Shown: positions 49,483 through 60,677, counted from the first letter of the stretch. The stretch: DNA of 64,000 nucleotides from Achatina immaculata (GCA_009760885.1 CM019717.1:51793366-51857365); one strand, 5' to 3'. Notes: generated by a model not told the origin, from the sequence alone. Program-made: numbers and translations.

Positions 49483-52400
49483 GTAAGTTTTTATAAAGTT
49501 ATAAATCATTCTTCTTACATCCTTCCCGTGCCGATAAACGTCGCATAGGACTCACATAGTTGTTGCTAAGTTTTCCTGTTCTCTGCGAGTCTTTCAACTT
49601 CATCAAGGGATGTTATACCCACTAAACTGCCTTCGCTTTAGAGTTTCACATAGTTGACATCTTTTTCTTCAGCCTGTTGTGTTCCACTTGATAGCTTGTT
49701 TTGGTATTCTCTAATTGTTTCTTCTCACACATGGCCATCTTCTTTTTCTGATCACCTATGAGACAGGTTGTTGTTTGCTCATCTGTCTTATCTCTATGTT
49801 GTTCTTGAATTTGTTCCACTTGATGCCGAGTATTTTCCTTGGGCATTTGTTTTCAGAATAGTCTAATTTTTTGTCTATATCTTTAGATGATTTCCAGCTT
49901 TCGCATGCATAAATGAGGGTGGATATTACATTTGAATTGAATAATCTTAACTTGGTTTTTTTGTGCATATAATTTTTGAATTCCATATGTTCTCAAAATT
50001 TTTGAAGGGCAATGCTGCTTTTGCAGTTCTAACTTCCTTCCTGGTGTCACCATCCTGGTATATTTAGCTGCCAAGGTATGCAGATTGGTTTACATCATCA
50101 ACAACTGTTCCTTCTACATATATTTTTCCTTCTTGATTAATGAGAAGTTTCATTATTTTTGTTTTGTCTTTGTTAATTTCAAGACCTATTTTGCTAGTCA
50201 AGGAAGACAGAGAATCTGTTTTTTCCTGCATCGATTTCACATTGTCACTGATAAGAGTTATGTCATCTGCAAAATCAAGATGGATATGGATTAATAATGT
50301 TTTGTACCAGTCTTTTCAAAAATATATTGGAACCAGGGCACTGGAGTCAGAAGAAATTTTTGATGGATTTGAAGACCTTACAGAAGCAAAAGCCAGAAGA
50401 AAACTAGCCATATTAAGAAAATTGAGTGGAACCACATGGGGAGCTAGTGAAAGAATCCTCAAGAATGTATATCAGCAAAGTATTCTACCACATTTAGAAT
50501 ATGGCTCAACATCTTGGTGCACAGCATCAAACACTACGCTGCATAATCTAGACAAGGTTCAAAATCAGTCACTACGGATTATCACAGGTGCCATGAGGTC
50601 CACACCAATAGTAGAAATGCAGAAAATAGTTGGTGTTCAACCGCTAAAGGAACGTAGAGACACAAAGGTCATGACCATGGGAGAAAAATTCCTTAGCTCT
50701 GTAAGCCATCCCCTGAAGGAGAGATTCAATAACTAGGCATTAGGACGGCTTAAAAGAAGCAGCTTCATTCATCAGGCCAAGCGTATGCGTAAGCTGATAC
50801 CTGACCTTCCAACTGTAGTCGCTCCATTATCATCTGTACCAGAGCATACACCATGGAAAGAAGCAGATTATACACAAATAACTATTCAGACTGAAGTGAA
50901 AGGTGTGCAGAATGGTGAGATGCAGAGCAGTCTTGTAAGATCAACAGCCACACTTAGTGTTCTAGATGACAAATATCCATGTGACACCTGGATACGTGTG
51001 TATACAGATGGATCTGCACATAATGCCATAAAGAATGGAGGGGCAGGAGCATATATTGAATATCCAAACAACACCATTGACAAGATTTCCATACCCACTG
51101 GTAAATACTGCAACAACTTTGATGCAGAAGTTAGGGCAATTATTGCTGCAGTTGAAAAACTATCAGACTCCAGAATTGATACATGTCCTGTAGTAATTCT
51201 TACAGATGCAAGATCAGTATTGGAGGCTCTTCAGTGCAACAAACTACCAGACCTTAAAGATGCCTTGTCAAAAATTGGCTTACAACATGGAGTCACTTTG
51301 CAATGGATTCCCTCCCACTGTGGGATACCAGGCAATGAGAAAGCTGACCATCTGGCCAAAGAGAGCACTGAAATGGAGCAACCAGACATACCAGTCACTT
51401 ATAATCAGAAGAAAAGCATGATAAAAATCTACAGGAAGCCACAAACACCACCACATGATGACTATCACATGCTAAACAGAAAGGAACAAGTCACCATCTT
51501 CCGTCTCCGAACAGGACACAGCCGACTCCGAAGTCATATGTATACAAAGTTTAAAGTTGGTACTACTAATCTATGTACATGTGCCCAGGTGCCCCAAACT
51601 GTGGAACATATCCTCCAGAACTGCATCAACTACGAGACACTGAGAAATAATTACTGGCCCAGTGAAACCACTAAAGATGATAAGCTCTACGGTTCCATAC
51701 ATGAATTACAAAAAACAGTGAAATTTATCCAAGAGACAGGATTGCAGATATAGACAGACAGTGCGAAGAAGAAGAAGAAGACCTTAAAAAAATGCAGCTG
51801 TTAAAGGAGTTGGACTAGAAAAATAGACGAGTCAGTGCCAAAGGTTTGCCACACTAAGATTTAATTTAAACTGAGGCATGTGTATGAAGTCACATAACAG
51901 ACTGCCAGTACAATGTGCTTCAAGAGAAAATGTGATGATCCTCTCAAGATCAGTGTGATTAAGTTGCTTCTGAATACATTAAATCCTTTACATTTCAGAG
52001 GTTTTGTTAACTCATGAAGTGAACTAGTTGGTGCATTTAATTGTTCTATGTGCCCAAGTGAGATATTATTTTTAGGTGTGCAGTAGCCATGCTATGTATT
52101 TGATTATTTTTTGCTTATGAAGATAGCATATTTTGGCATAGATAACATTACTCTCAATAAGTATAATGTATGATGTAACAGTTTCATTTAATTATGTACT
52201 ATGCCTGATAGCTTTGGCACTACTTCTCCATCTTGTGTGATCCTTGCTGTTTGCAATCATTTCAAATGTTTATATTTTTCCATGCCACTTTCTGTTGGTA
52301 CCCCAGTAACAGGGCCTAACCTGGCTAATGGAGTAGGGATTAGCATAGTCCCCATGATGGTGGAGTCTGATAAAGAAGCTTTGCTCACACCCTGCCTTTT

Positions 52401-53805
52401 TTTTAGATCCACTCAGAGACTGAAAAATATCCCCTGTAACTTGATCCCAATCTGAGATGATGCTGTGCCTCAATACCTTCACAGCGTCAGCTGCAGAGAG
52501 CATCATGCTCACAGTTCCAGGGAGTTAAGAGAAGAAAGGATCTCACTTAGGCATAGTAAACATCACAGAGAAGAAATCGCTAATATCATAGGCACTGTAA
52601 GCATCACAAAGAAGGTAAATCAGAAATATCATAGGCACTGTAAGCATCACAAAGAAGGTAAATCAGAAATATCATAGGCACTGTAAGCATCACAAAGAAG
52701 GTAAATCAGAAATATCATAGGCACAGTAAGCATCACAAAGAAGGTAAATCAGAAATATCATAGGCACTGTAAGCATCACAAAGAAGGTAATTCAGAAATA
52801 TCTCATCACAGAAGATAAATCAGTACAGTAGAATATATTGTCATAATCACAATAAGCACCACAAAGAAGACAAAAACTGAAGAAATTTCTTATCATAACC
52901 ACAGTTAACATCACAAAAGAAAACAGAAGGAATATTTCATTTATGAGAACTAAAAATGCATTCTAAAATATACAAGTCTTAAATATAAAACAAAAACTGA
53001 AACCACATCCAAACCAAAAAAAAATGCACCATTACATTAGTGATATCAGCAAGACTGATCATCCTTGGGCAGATAAAGCTGTACCATGCTGATCATTTGC
53101 ATGCTTCATGTGAAGGCAGATAAGGCAGGGCCATTGAGTGAAGTGCTGCGTACATGTAGATAAATCTCCATGTAGCTTGTATGTTGTGATGGCATATTTT
53201 GAACTTTGGCTATGTTGAAAGCTTCAAGTTTTAAGCTAGATGACATCATTCATATTGTGTCTGCATTTGTGTACATTTATGATTGCACAGTATTTTGTGG
53301 TTATGTTTGAGATGTTTCTTAACTGTGGCTGATAATTTAGTGCACTTGTGACAGGTGTACTGGCAGGCATGTATGTAAATTTAGATTACACGTTTTAATG
53401 TAATATTTTTAATCAGTTAATAAAATGAAGTGATACATTAATTAATGCAGGTTATGTTAACAGTCCTTTTGACATGTCATGAGGATATATCACACCAAAG
53501 TATTTATTATGTTTTACTAAAATGTGTAAAAAAAAAAACATTTATGCATTTGTGCTGTATAAAGATGTACATTTTGTGAATTTGTGTAAATTTATGTTAT
53601 GAGAGTCTACATATCTTGGTAATTTCATTGTGTAATTTCAGTGTATTTGTTGATAGTTTAAAAAAAAAAAATTTATCTTAAATTTCAGGACGCATTTGTT
53701 GAATACTTCCCAGAGCAAGGGGAGTTTGAAGCCAAGGTGATAAAAGGCATTTTATTCACAGCTGTTGGTCTTGGAGCTCTGGCCACATTGTATGCAGCTA
53801 GATAG
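48865..53805 (+). CDS. Bcl-2 family apoptosis regulator (Mcl-1-like), two exons
   Basis: Joining 48865-49482 to 53689-53805 gives 244 residues. BH1 is present around residues 131-150 (NWGR at 139-142), BH2 at 199-213 (WILNNGGW then DAFVEYF), and a hydrophobic C-terminal anchor at about 226-243 ends in Arg, which would place it on the outer mitochondrial or ER membrane facing the cytosol. A BH3-like helix at 89-105 (KTLRRTVTEISNKH) aligns with Mcl-1 in LRR and NH spacing. The intron falls immediately after GGW, the position shared by most animal Bcl-2 family genes. Multi-BH architecture with an intact NWGR suggests a pro-survival member, but function cannot be read from sequence alone. The ATG has A at -3. 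The N-terminal 85 residues are not recognisable. Confidence 0.9.
49553..50290 (-). mobile_element. LINE 3' half (F/YADD-type reverse transcriptase), degenerate
   Basis: Minus strand reads DFADDITLISDNVKSMQEKT, KIGLEINKDKTKIMKL, then QSAYLG and a tail with GSLVGITSLDEVERLAENRK, the same tail as 212-450 and 33,780-34,075. Many stops. Starts about 70 bases into the Bcl-2 family intron. Confidence 0.75.
50291..51775 (+). mobile_element. I/Nimb-like LINE 3' half, copy 1 (one in-frame stop)
   Basis: A single frame runs to 51,753 with one TAG at 50734-50736. It encodes the connection region (AILRKLSGTTWGASERILKN, ILPHLEYGSTSWC), then RNase H with all catalytic positions: YTDGSAHN, FDAEVRAI, LTDARSVLEAL, HCGIPGNEKADHLAK. 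A C.C.......HILQNC finger and GSIHELQKTVKFIQETGLQI follow, then the tail GCGAAGAAGAAGAAGAAG. RNase H places it in the I-superfamily; Nimb is suggested by mollusc-type sequence but not proven. Sense orientation inside the Bcl-2 family intron. Confidence 0.9.
51776..52245. other. Bcl-2 family intron, nothing recognised
   Basis: About 470 bases of AT-rich DNA between the LINE tail and a dispersed repeat. Confidence 0.5.
52265..52530 (-). repeat. Dispersed repeat, copy 1
   Basis: Aligns with 63,548-63,760: CCCAGTAACAGG, TAGTCCCCATG, GTGGAGTCTG, AAGAAG, ACTGAAAAA, GTGCCTCAA and CAGCTGCAGAGA in the same order and spacing. Class unknown; no terminal structure or coding domain recognised. Confidence 0.7.
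52554..52804. repeat. 43-bp tandem repeat, about 6 copies
   Basis: Units begin GTAAGCATCACAAAGAAGGT at 52597, 52640, 52683, 52726 and 52769, preceded by one degenerate unit. Each unit carries a donor-like GGTAA and GTAAG on the gene strand of the Bcl-2 family intron. Confidence 0.92.
52810..53688. other. Bcl-2 family intron, distal part, nothing recognised
   Basis: AT-rich with A-runs at 53,528 and 53,659; no element supported. Confidence 0.55.
53689..53805 (+). CDS. Bcl-2 family gene exon 2 (BH2 end and tail anchor)
   Basis: 38 codons plus TAG, after a pyrimidine-poor acceptor (aaatttcag). DAFVEYF completes BH2; GILFTAVGLGALATLYAA is a membrane-spanning segment preceded by Lys residues, as in tail-anchored Bcl-2 proteins. 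Confidence 0.9.
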   Translation, partial: DAFVEYFPEQGEFEAKVIKGILFTAVGLGALATLYAAR

Positions 53806-54390
53806 TCTTCACGCTTGACCACAGAGTGTGTGAATGTGAACTAAGGAATCTAATTTCTAATTAATTGTTCCAGTATAAAAAGTCTAATTATTTTCTAATA
53901 GAGAGAGCTAATTTGAAAGAACTGTGAAGAAAGGAACAGATTTTTTTTTCCATTGAGGACTATTGAACTATAATGTAAACATTTTGGTCTGACAAATAAG
54001 CAAAGTATTCTCTATAGATTTATGAGAAAGTTTTTTGTTTTCTTTTGAAATTTTGAATTAAAAGGATTGGTGCACACTTTTTTTCAGTTGACAGAGTGTT
54101 TTACTGAGGTTAATTTTTCATGTAAACATACACATGAATCCCCCTTTTTTTTTTAAACAGAAATCTGTGAGATAGGCATTTTTTTTTTTTAATCTGAGAC
54201 TTCACAGAGTATGAATGTGTGAAAGATGTAAATGAAAATAATAGTGGGAATAATAGTGGTTTTGTGAGTTGCAGTGAAGTATTTCATACTGTATAATTAA
54301 AAAAAATTAGTGGTTGTCTTGAATACAAGACATAATAGTCTTATTTAGAAAAGAGTTATATGCTAGTCACAAATATAACTCTTTCTCTAC

Positions 54391-54547
54391 ATCATCAGGT
54401 GCCATGCTGACTGGCATTGGCTATTATGCCAGTCTACACGATCCTTCATGCAGGCCATTAGATCATATGGTGATATCCTCTCATACCATCTCATCAGACT
54501 TTCCAGTATCATTTCTCTTGGTCTTCCCCTGTCTCTATTTTCCTGTT
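54391..54547 (-). mobile_element. Very short RTE 3' end in a duplicated host site
   Basis: Minus strand matches the IEGRRSRGRPREMILD..GWCERRSP..LMACMKDR tail and ends in GATGAT. Flanked by TTTCTCTAC / TTTCCCTAC (54382-54390, 54548-54556). An uninterrupted copy of the host site is at 54,728-54,782. Confidence 0.85.
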
Positions 54548-54639
54548 GTTTCCCTACAGTGAGCCATAAAATGGAAATTATTTTCTTTTTTTTAATCAAT
54601 AGATGCCATTTTCAAAGTTACAGAGAATAAATTTAAGAA

Positions 54640-54725
54640 CAGGGATGGCTGGAAAGCCTTTATCTGTGGCCTGTGCTCCCAAGGGAGTGAAAGGCAATGA
54701 TGATGATGATGATGATGATGATAAT
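54640..54725 (+). mobile_element. LINE 3'-end scrap with (GAT)n tail
   Basis: Plus strand reads NRDGWKAFICGLCSQGSERQ followed by about eight GAT units, the same tail family as 32,987-33,273. Confidence 0.75.
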
Positions 54726-54862
54726 GAGAGTTATATGCTAGCCACAAATATAATTCTTTCCATACAGTGAGCCATAAAATGGCTTTTAAAAAAATAACTG
54801 CATCTGTCTGGGTTTGTTCTTTGCTGTGAAGATTTAAATGTTAACTCCTTAAGTGTTACTGA

Positions 54863-54868
54863 AATAAA
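54863..54868 (+). terminator. Candidate polyadenylation signal for the Bcl-2 family gene
   Basis: AATAAA about 1.06 kb after the stop codon. An earlier AATAAA (54626) sits between two RTE fragments, and another occurs at 59426-59431. No transcript evidence can be read from the sequence, so the true 3' end is uncertain. Confidence 0.25.
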
Positions 54869-55017
54869 TGGGCTCACTTTACCCATGGTGAATTATTCTC
54901 TCCCTTTCCCCCCCCCCCCAAAAAAAAAAAAGAGAACCTGAGTAGAATGCACAGTAGTTATAAAGACACAGTAAATATTTCTGATGCCAGAAATAAAAGT
55001 AACATTTTTTGACAGAC

Positions 55018-55350
55018 TTATGATGATGCAGGTGATGGTGGTGGTGGCAATGATGCTGATGATGGTGAAAGTGGTGGCAATGATGCTGATGATGGTGAAA
55101 GTGATGGCGATGATGATGATGATGGTGAAAGTGATGGCAGTGATGATGATGATGCTGGTGATGGTGGTGGTGGCAATGATGCTGATGATGGTGAAAGTGG
55201 TGGCAATGATGCTGATGATGATGAAAGTGATGGCAATGATGATGATGATGGTGAAAGTGATGGCAGTGATGATGGTGAAAGTGATGATGATGATGCTGGT
55301 GATGGTGGTGGTGGCAGTGATGCTGATGATGGTGGTAGTGGCATGATGGT
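55018..55350. repeat. GAT/GGT-rich low-complexity tract
   Basis: About 330 bases of TGATGATGNTGATGGTGAAAG-type repeats with ~60-120-bp higher-order periodicity. It produces long Met- or His-rich reading frames on both strands that are not genes. Could be an expanded RTE tail. Confidence 0.85.
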
Positions 55351-55519
55351 GAGAGTGAAGTTGGTCGCAAATGATAATGAATATGCTTGTGATAATGACA
55401 GTTATAATTTCTTGACATAGGATCATGGTGATGAAGGTAGTAACAGTGAAGAAGGAATGATGGTGCTGATGTCTGAATGAATAGTTCATGTTCTTTATTT
55501 TGTAAACTGCAGAGCATTG

Positions 55520-55730
55520 TCACTTTATGCTTCTTGTAGAAATATCACATTTCCCTGTGAATCTGAATGCAGGCCTGGATTGTTGCCATTGACCATTCTC
55601 AGAACCCAGAAATTCAAGTGGAATTTCAACAGCATCAATGTTGTCATCATTATCATAAACATCACTCTCACTCAAAGAATCCAAATTGTCTGCTGCCCAT
55701 ATACATAGAGACATCTTTACCATCGTGCAG
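55520..55730 (-). mobile_element. Possible piggyBac transposase N-terminal scrap
   Basis: Minus strand encodes an acidic leader (LDSLSESDVYDNDDNIDAVE) then ENGQWQQSRPAFRFTG, like the acidic region and W......F.FTG entry of piggyBac-type transposases. No catalytic Asp block follows. Weak, motif-level evidence. Confidence 0.35.
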
Positions 55731-55799
55731 CAAGTCCTTATCTCAGAAATGTAGGTGTTTGCTGCTACCAGCCATCGTTCTCAAAGTCTGGTAGGATGA

Positions 55800-56915
55800 A
55801 ACGCCAAAATATGGCTATATTTAGCATGTCCCTTTTATTGAATTTGCTGTTCCAGCAGCCTCCCATGTTACCTCATTAGGTCAGCCACTATTTATGACAG
55901 ACCGAGAAAACTCTGGGATGACACTGTGAAATGCATCTGTGTATAAGTGGTGAATTAACTCAGAGAGAATGCTGTTTGAGCATGAGATAACTGGGGAGAA
56001 TGCTGTTTGAGCATAAGATAACTGGGGGAGAATGCTAAAAAATGGTGAGGTGGTTTACAGACTAAATGTAGGTCTTTGACCTATTCCCAGTAAAACTGTG
56101 GTGGCTGTGTTTATGAGATTTTTTTGTGGGTAAGGTATAGGGACTTTGGTAACAAAAGAATTATTTGATTATTTGTTTTTGTAGGTATAACAAAAAATAA
56201 TGATTCTCTGGCAGGGTGAACCAAATATGTTAAGTAGTTGAATCACTCTTTTTAAAAAAATATCATTGTTGTTAAGTATGTTAGAGTATAATGCACTTTA
56301 TACATGTTCTGGTATATTATGATGAATTTCTAGCTCGGCTGAATGAGTGCACAGAAGATTATTGGTACTGGCTTTCAAATAAAATGGCACTTTTATAATA
56401 AGTGCCTAATTTATTAACAATCCTCAAAATTTGATAATGATATAGATGACATTCAGATTTAGTTTGCTGTGATGGTGTTCCAAGTTTAAATTAAGCTTAC
56501 AGATGGAATATTCTCATACTTATTTTAAGCAAATTCCCAGAAGATGCATTAATTTGCAAATTCCTTGTGGCTGTGTCATCTCTGAATGGCAAATGCAGGA
56601 AGTAAATTCAGATACGAAGATAAAAATCTTTTTTTTTTTCCTCTCAGAAAATCGCAGTTAAAGGCTTATCATTTTTCGTTTAATGCAAAGTGAAAGTGAA
56701 GCATTAAGAAGCAAGATTTCATCAATCAAAATGCGTTTCACTTAAGTGAAATTCAAGTAATCTATTTTCATTTCAGGACAGAAATATTTCAGATTTTATT
56801 GAAATGTTAATTTAGTTCCTTATTCTATTTTAATGAATGGGTACTTACTGTAACTCATTAACATATGACAGGAGACAACAAATGCAGCTGGTTAACCAAA
56901 AATGATATTCCATTG
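55800..56915. other. 3' flank, nothing recognised
   Basis: AT-rich, with a short imperfect direct repeat GATAACTGGGGAGAATGCT near 55,986-56,034. No gene supported. Confidence 0.5.
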
Positions 56916-56917
56916 CC

Positions 56918-57185
56918 ACTTGAGTAATGTCGTTTAGTCCACTAATCTAGTGGCACCAGGTTCAAGTCCCACCAGTGGGGATTTTTTTTTTCTGGTACCA
57001 CCACACCATAAAGGCCCTGGGGTCCACCTGGCCTAAGAAAATGGGTACTAGAGAAGTCTGGGAAGGTAAATGCGGACAGGTGCACATCACACTTACATGT
57101 GAAGGTCTTGGAAATATGGGCCTAACACTATATCCCCAGTATGCCTTAATGGCATGGAAACGGGGATTTACCTTTCACCTCCTGA
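56918..57185 (+). mobile_element. tRNA-derived SINE, copy 4 (diverged)
   Basis: B box GGTTCAAGTCC (56959-56969) with a GGGATTTTTTTTT stretch, GGCCCTGGGGTCCACCTGGC, ATGGGTACTAGAGAAGTCTG and ATGGCATGGAAACGGGG, matching the body of the 43,724 copy. Limits are approximate; no target duplication identified. Confidence 0.7.
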
Positions 57186-57299
57186 ATAATATCCCTTTTA
57201 CTAAAGCAGGAATGATTTTAGGGATGTTTTCTACCTGCAAGTAGGTGCCGCTGGCAGTAGGTAATGGTCTGGCCAGGTAAATAGAGATTGAATCAGATG

Positions 57300-58630
57300 G
57301 CGCACCCAGTCCTTAAAATACGCCATGTGTTGAAGTGAAAGACGCAAATATTATGACTTAAAAAGTCATGCTACAAAGCAGCCGTTGCCATTTTTAAGGT
57401 GAATGCAGTAGAGGAAGAAAAAACCAGAAACACTTGTGGAAGCAAAGGAGGTAATAATTTCACAGATTGTTATTTATTTATTTGTGGAAAGCAATTTTTT
57501 GTAACTTTTAAATCTAGAAAAAAACTTCATAAGAGGTTTCACTTTGATTGCTTTTTTTTTTTTAAGTGACCAAAGAAGTGCCTTTGCAAGAAGTATTAAA
57601 ATTAATGATTTAATTTCAAATGGCTTTTCCAGTCCTCAAGTTATGAGTTTTCACTCTTTTTCCCTTGCGGCGGATAGTGGGATGTACATGTCTTATTCCA
57701 AACAGATAAACATCTTACATATAAAGTGGAGATCTGAAATATTTGATGCTTGCTCATTTATGACTGTGAAAAAATGACTGGATGACATTCTGTTATTGAG
57801 ATTGATATTAACCTTCAGTGGAAGCACTTGAAGACTTTGATATTTCATTATCTTATGTCATCCTGTTTGATATATTGTGTTGTACTAAGTTTACAGACAA
57901 GAAAAGTGATATATTGTGTTGTACTAAGTTTACAGACAAGAAAAGTCGGTTGCATTTAATCTAACCTTTTTATTTCTTCTGATTTGGTATCTGTTTGAAT
58001 TATGTAATTATGTTGAATTATGGGATGCTGTCATATGTTGCTATGAACAAATGTGAAACGTGAACAAAGTTTAATGCTATTTCCACAAAGATTCTCACTT
58101 GTTATCCCTAGTTATTGTGTTGAAGAAAACATATTAAGTAATAGTGTAAATATGTTTGTGTGTACACATAGAGAATAATTTGTTAATATTTTTCCCCCAT
58201 CACTTTGATGGGCAGCATATGACAAGAGTTTGTTGGTTCAGTTTTTGCTCAGATAAAATCATGTTAAACTGGAAATGAAACTTCACCAGATTGATGATTG
58301 TGCCATGAAATTTTAGTTTACCCCAAGGATACTCATACACACACACTTCACTTACACAGCATCTACACATTATTAAACCACATATACCACCCATCAGAGG
58401 TTGAAGCTAAACAGAAGAAAAAAAAACATTTGATAATTTTGTAAACTATGTAAATATATTTTAGCCCATATTTTTTTCCTCATTAACATTTAAAGTTTGA
58501 TCATTCTAATGCATTTTAATGGCGTGTGTCTTTCTTCTTTACCACCCACACACATACAGAATTATAGACAGTCAAAGGGAGTATGTAAGGGCGCAAGCCT
58601 TAACAGAAATCAAATGCATCAGCATTACAT
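57300..58630. other. 3' flank, only a 39-bp duplication recognised
   Basis: AT-rich. TGATATATTGTGTTGTACTA-AGTTTACAGACAAGAAAAG is present twice in tandem at 57,868-57,945. No gene supported. Confidence 0.55.
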
Positions 58631-58647
58631 TTTTCATATGTTTGTAT

Positions 58648-58968
58648 CATCATCATCATCAGGTGCTGTGCCGACTGGCGTTGGCTATTATGCTTCTCCA
58701 GAGTACACGATCCTTCATACAGGCCATCAGCTCAGTTGGTGATCTCCTCTCACACCATCCCTTCAGACTGTCCAGTATCATTTCTCTTGGTCTTCCTCTT
58801 GATCTTCGTCCTTCTATTTTTCCTGCATTTTCAATGCCCCTCTTCTCATTGCATGTCCTATGAAAGTACATTGTCTCTCTCTTATCTTTTTGACAAGGTT
58901 TTTTTGTCTCTCCAGCTCTTCTCATACATTCTTCATTAGTTATTTTTGCTGTCCAGGGGATTCGCAAC
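58648..58968 (-). mobile_element. 5'-truncated RTE (BovB-like) LINE
   Basis: Minus strand: RIPWTAKITNEECMRRAGET, KIEGRRSRGRPREMILDSLK, ACMKDRVLWRSIIANASRHS, with one frameshift and a (GATGAT)n tail. Flanked by ATGTTTGTAT (58638-58647, 58969-58978). Same family as 3,955-4,305. Confidence 0.9.
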
Positions 58969-58979
58969 ATGTTTGTATG

Positions 58980-60335
58980 TAGATTTAAAATATATAGGTT
59001 CAGTTGGATAGCATCCAGACTGTTCTTGAAAGTGTTTTATAGGTTTTGTTACAAGTGAATCATTTTTTTTTAATACTTATGGTTTAATATTTAATTCGTT
59101 GTTTCTTTGAATTTTTTAAAACTTATATTTTTAAGTATAATTTGATTTTAAAGCATGGCTTTATCCTGAACAAATAAAAGATGAGGTAGTAAATGTTCTA
59201 AAAAAAATTTTTTTTTAAAAATGTGTTGCCTGTTACAGCAGCAGCAACAACAAAACTTGGAGAATAATTAAGCTCCCATAATATTCATATTTAGTGTTTC
59301 TTCATTTTGAACATTTTTTTGCTTTCACCACTTCATTAGTACAGAGTTATACACTTGCACATAATTGATGTTATTTTAATCTTAGAAGTCATGTTCATGT
59401 CTCTTGTTATTTTTATGTTTCTGAAAATAAAGTCTTTCTACAGTACCTGTCGGTATATGAATTAATGAGTCTTTCATTTTAGAATGGAATCTGAAATTAG
59501 TTTTTTTTTAGCAGAATAAACAGTGAATGTCTGGAAAGGAAACCAAGGGTGTTAAAAGACACAAATTTCTGTCACTGAACAATACAAGGAAATCTGTATA
59601 GTGTGTATACTGAAGGAATCTAGTTTTGGTAAGATTTGGGAACCACTGATAGGGAATTCCCAGGATTATATAAAAAGATTGAATGGCCAGGAGGATGCCA
59701 GTGTGACAAAATGTTAACTGGGTCATGGCTAAAAAGAAGTGGATGGAGACTGCAAATATATTCATTAGGAAGTAAATTGTGCATGTTAGATTTAAATATC
59801 CAGGGAAGAGCAAATGACACTGAGTTGGCAGGATGTGAAAAGAAAAATATTGCAGAGATTTTCCTAATAAGCAGCCACTTTAATTATTCATGAAGTGTGA
59901 TTTTTCTAAGGGAGAAAAAACCCGGAGATGATTTATTTGGAAAATTGCACCATACAGATAGGGTTTCAGTTTTCTCAAATCATAAACAGTTCAAGGTGTT
60001 TTTTTTTTTAACATAAGAATGGCCTCAGTAAGCTATGAAAAAAATGGTTAAAAACAGTAACATATATTTACCATTTTCTGTTAGTGGAGCGGCCTCAAAT
60101 CACTTGGAGAATTCCAAAAATGCATTAAAATAAAAAGATGGAAAACAAGAGGCCATGTCATACAAAGGTTTTTTTTTTTCCTTAAATGCGTCTGTGTAGT
60201 AAGAATTGATGAGATGACGATCTCTCTGCCTTTAGCAGTCAAACCTTTAAAACCCTTCTCAAAGAATCATTCTTGTGTCCATTCATATCTGTTTGTGGTT
60301 TTCACTTCTCAGTTGTTTATTGTTAGCATTTTGAC
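58980..60335. other. 3' flank, nothing recognised
   Basis: AT-rich with poly-T and poly-A runs; a minus-strand 101-codon frame near 59,508-59,813 shows no motif and lies in unremarkable DNA. Confidence 0.5.
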
Positions 60336-60339
60336 CAAG

Positions 60340-60672
60340 CTAGTGCTAAATAAATTTGTTACTGTTGATGAAACATGGTTACACCACTATGATCCTGAGA
60401 CCAGACAGCAGGCCTTACAGTGGTGACACTCTCCAGGGCCAGAGAAGTTCAAGAAACTAAGTCGGCAGAAAAGATTGGGATAAAGATGGTATTTTGATAA
60501 CTGACCAGTTCCTAAAAGGCAAAACAGTTAATGCAGAATACTTTTCTAACTTGCTCTGCTGATCAAAGAATGAACTGAAAGAAATATAGCCAGGAAAGCT
60601 GCAAAAAAGCATTTTCGTTTGCAAGACAATGTGCCTGCTCACAAGATATTGGATGTCTTGAAGGATTTTGGT
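60340..60672 (+). mobile_element. Mariner transposase remnant
   Basis: FVTVDETWLHHYDPETRQQALQW is interrupted by TGA and followed in broken frames by HSPGPEKFKK, VPKRQNS, and LQDNVPAHKILDVLKDFG. The VDETW block holds the first or second catalytic Asp of the DD34D triad. It is truncated on both sides and fused to an RLE-type LINE. Confidence 0.8.
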
Positions 60673-60677
60673 CACCA

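Larger units (their letters stand above)
49483..53688 (+). other. Intron of the Bcl-2 family gene
   Basis: A 4.2-kb phase-0 intron filled in order by a minus-strand LINE fragment, a plus-strand I/Nimb-like LINE 3' half, about 470 bases of unique sequence, a dispersed repeat, a 43-bp minisatellite and about 890 bases of unremarkable AT-rich DNA (52.8-53.69 kb). Confidence 0.85.

Noticed and set aside
54879..55523. His-rich and Ser/Pro-rich frames up to 214 codons
   Set aside because: They are translations of a GAT/GGT low-complexity tract in several frames; no domain or gene structure.
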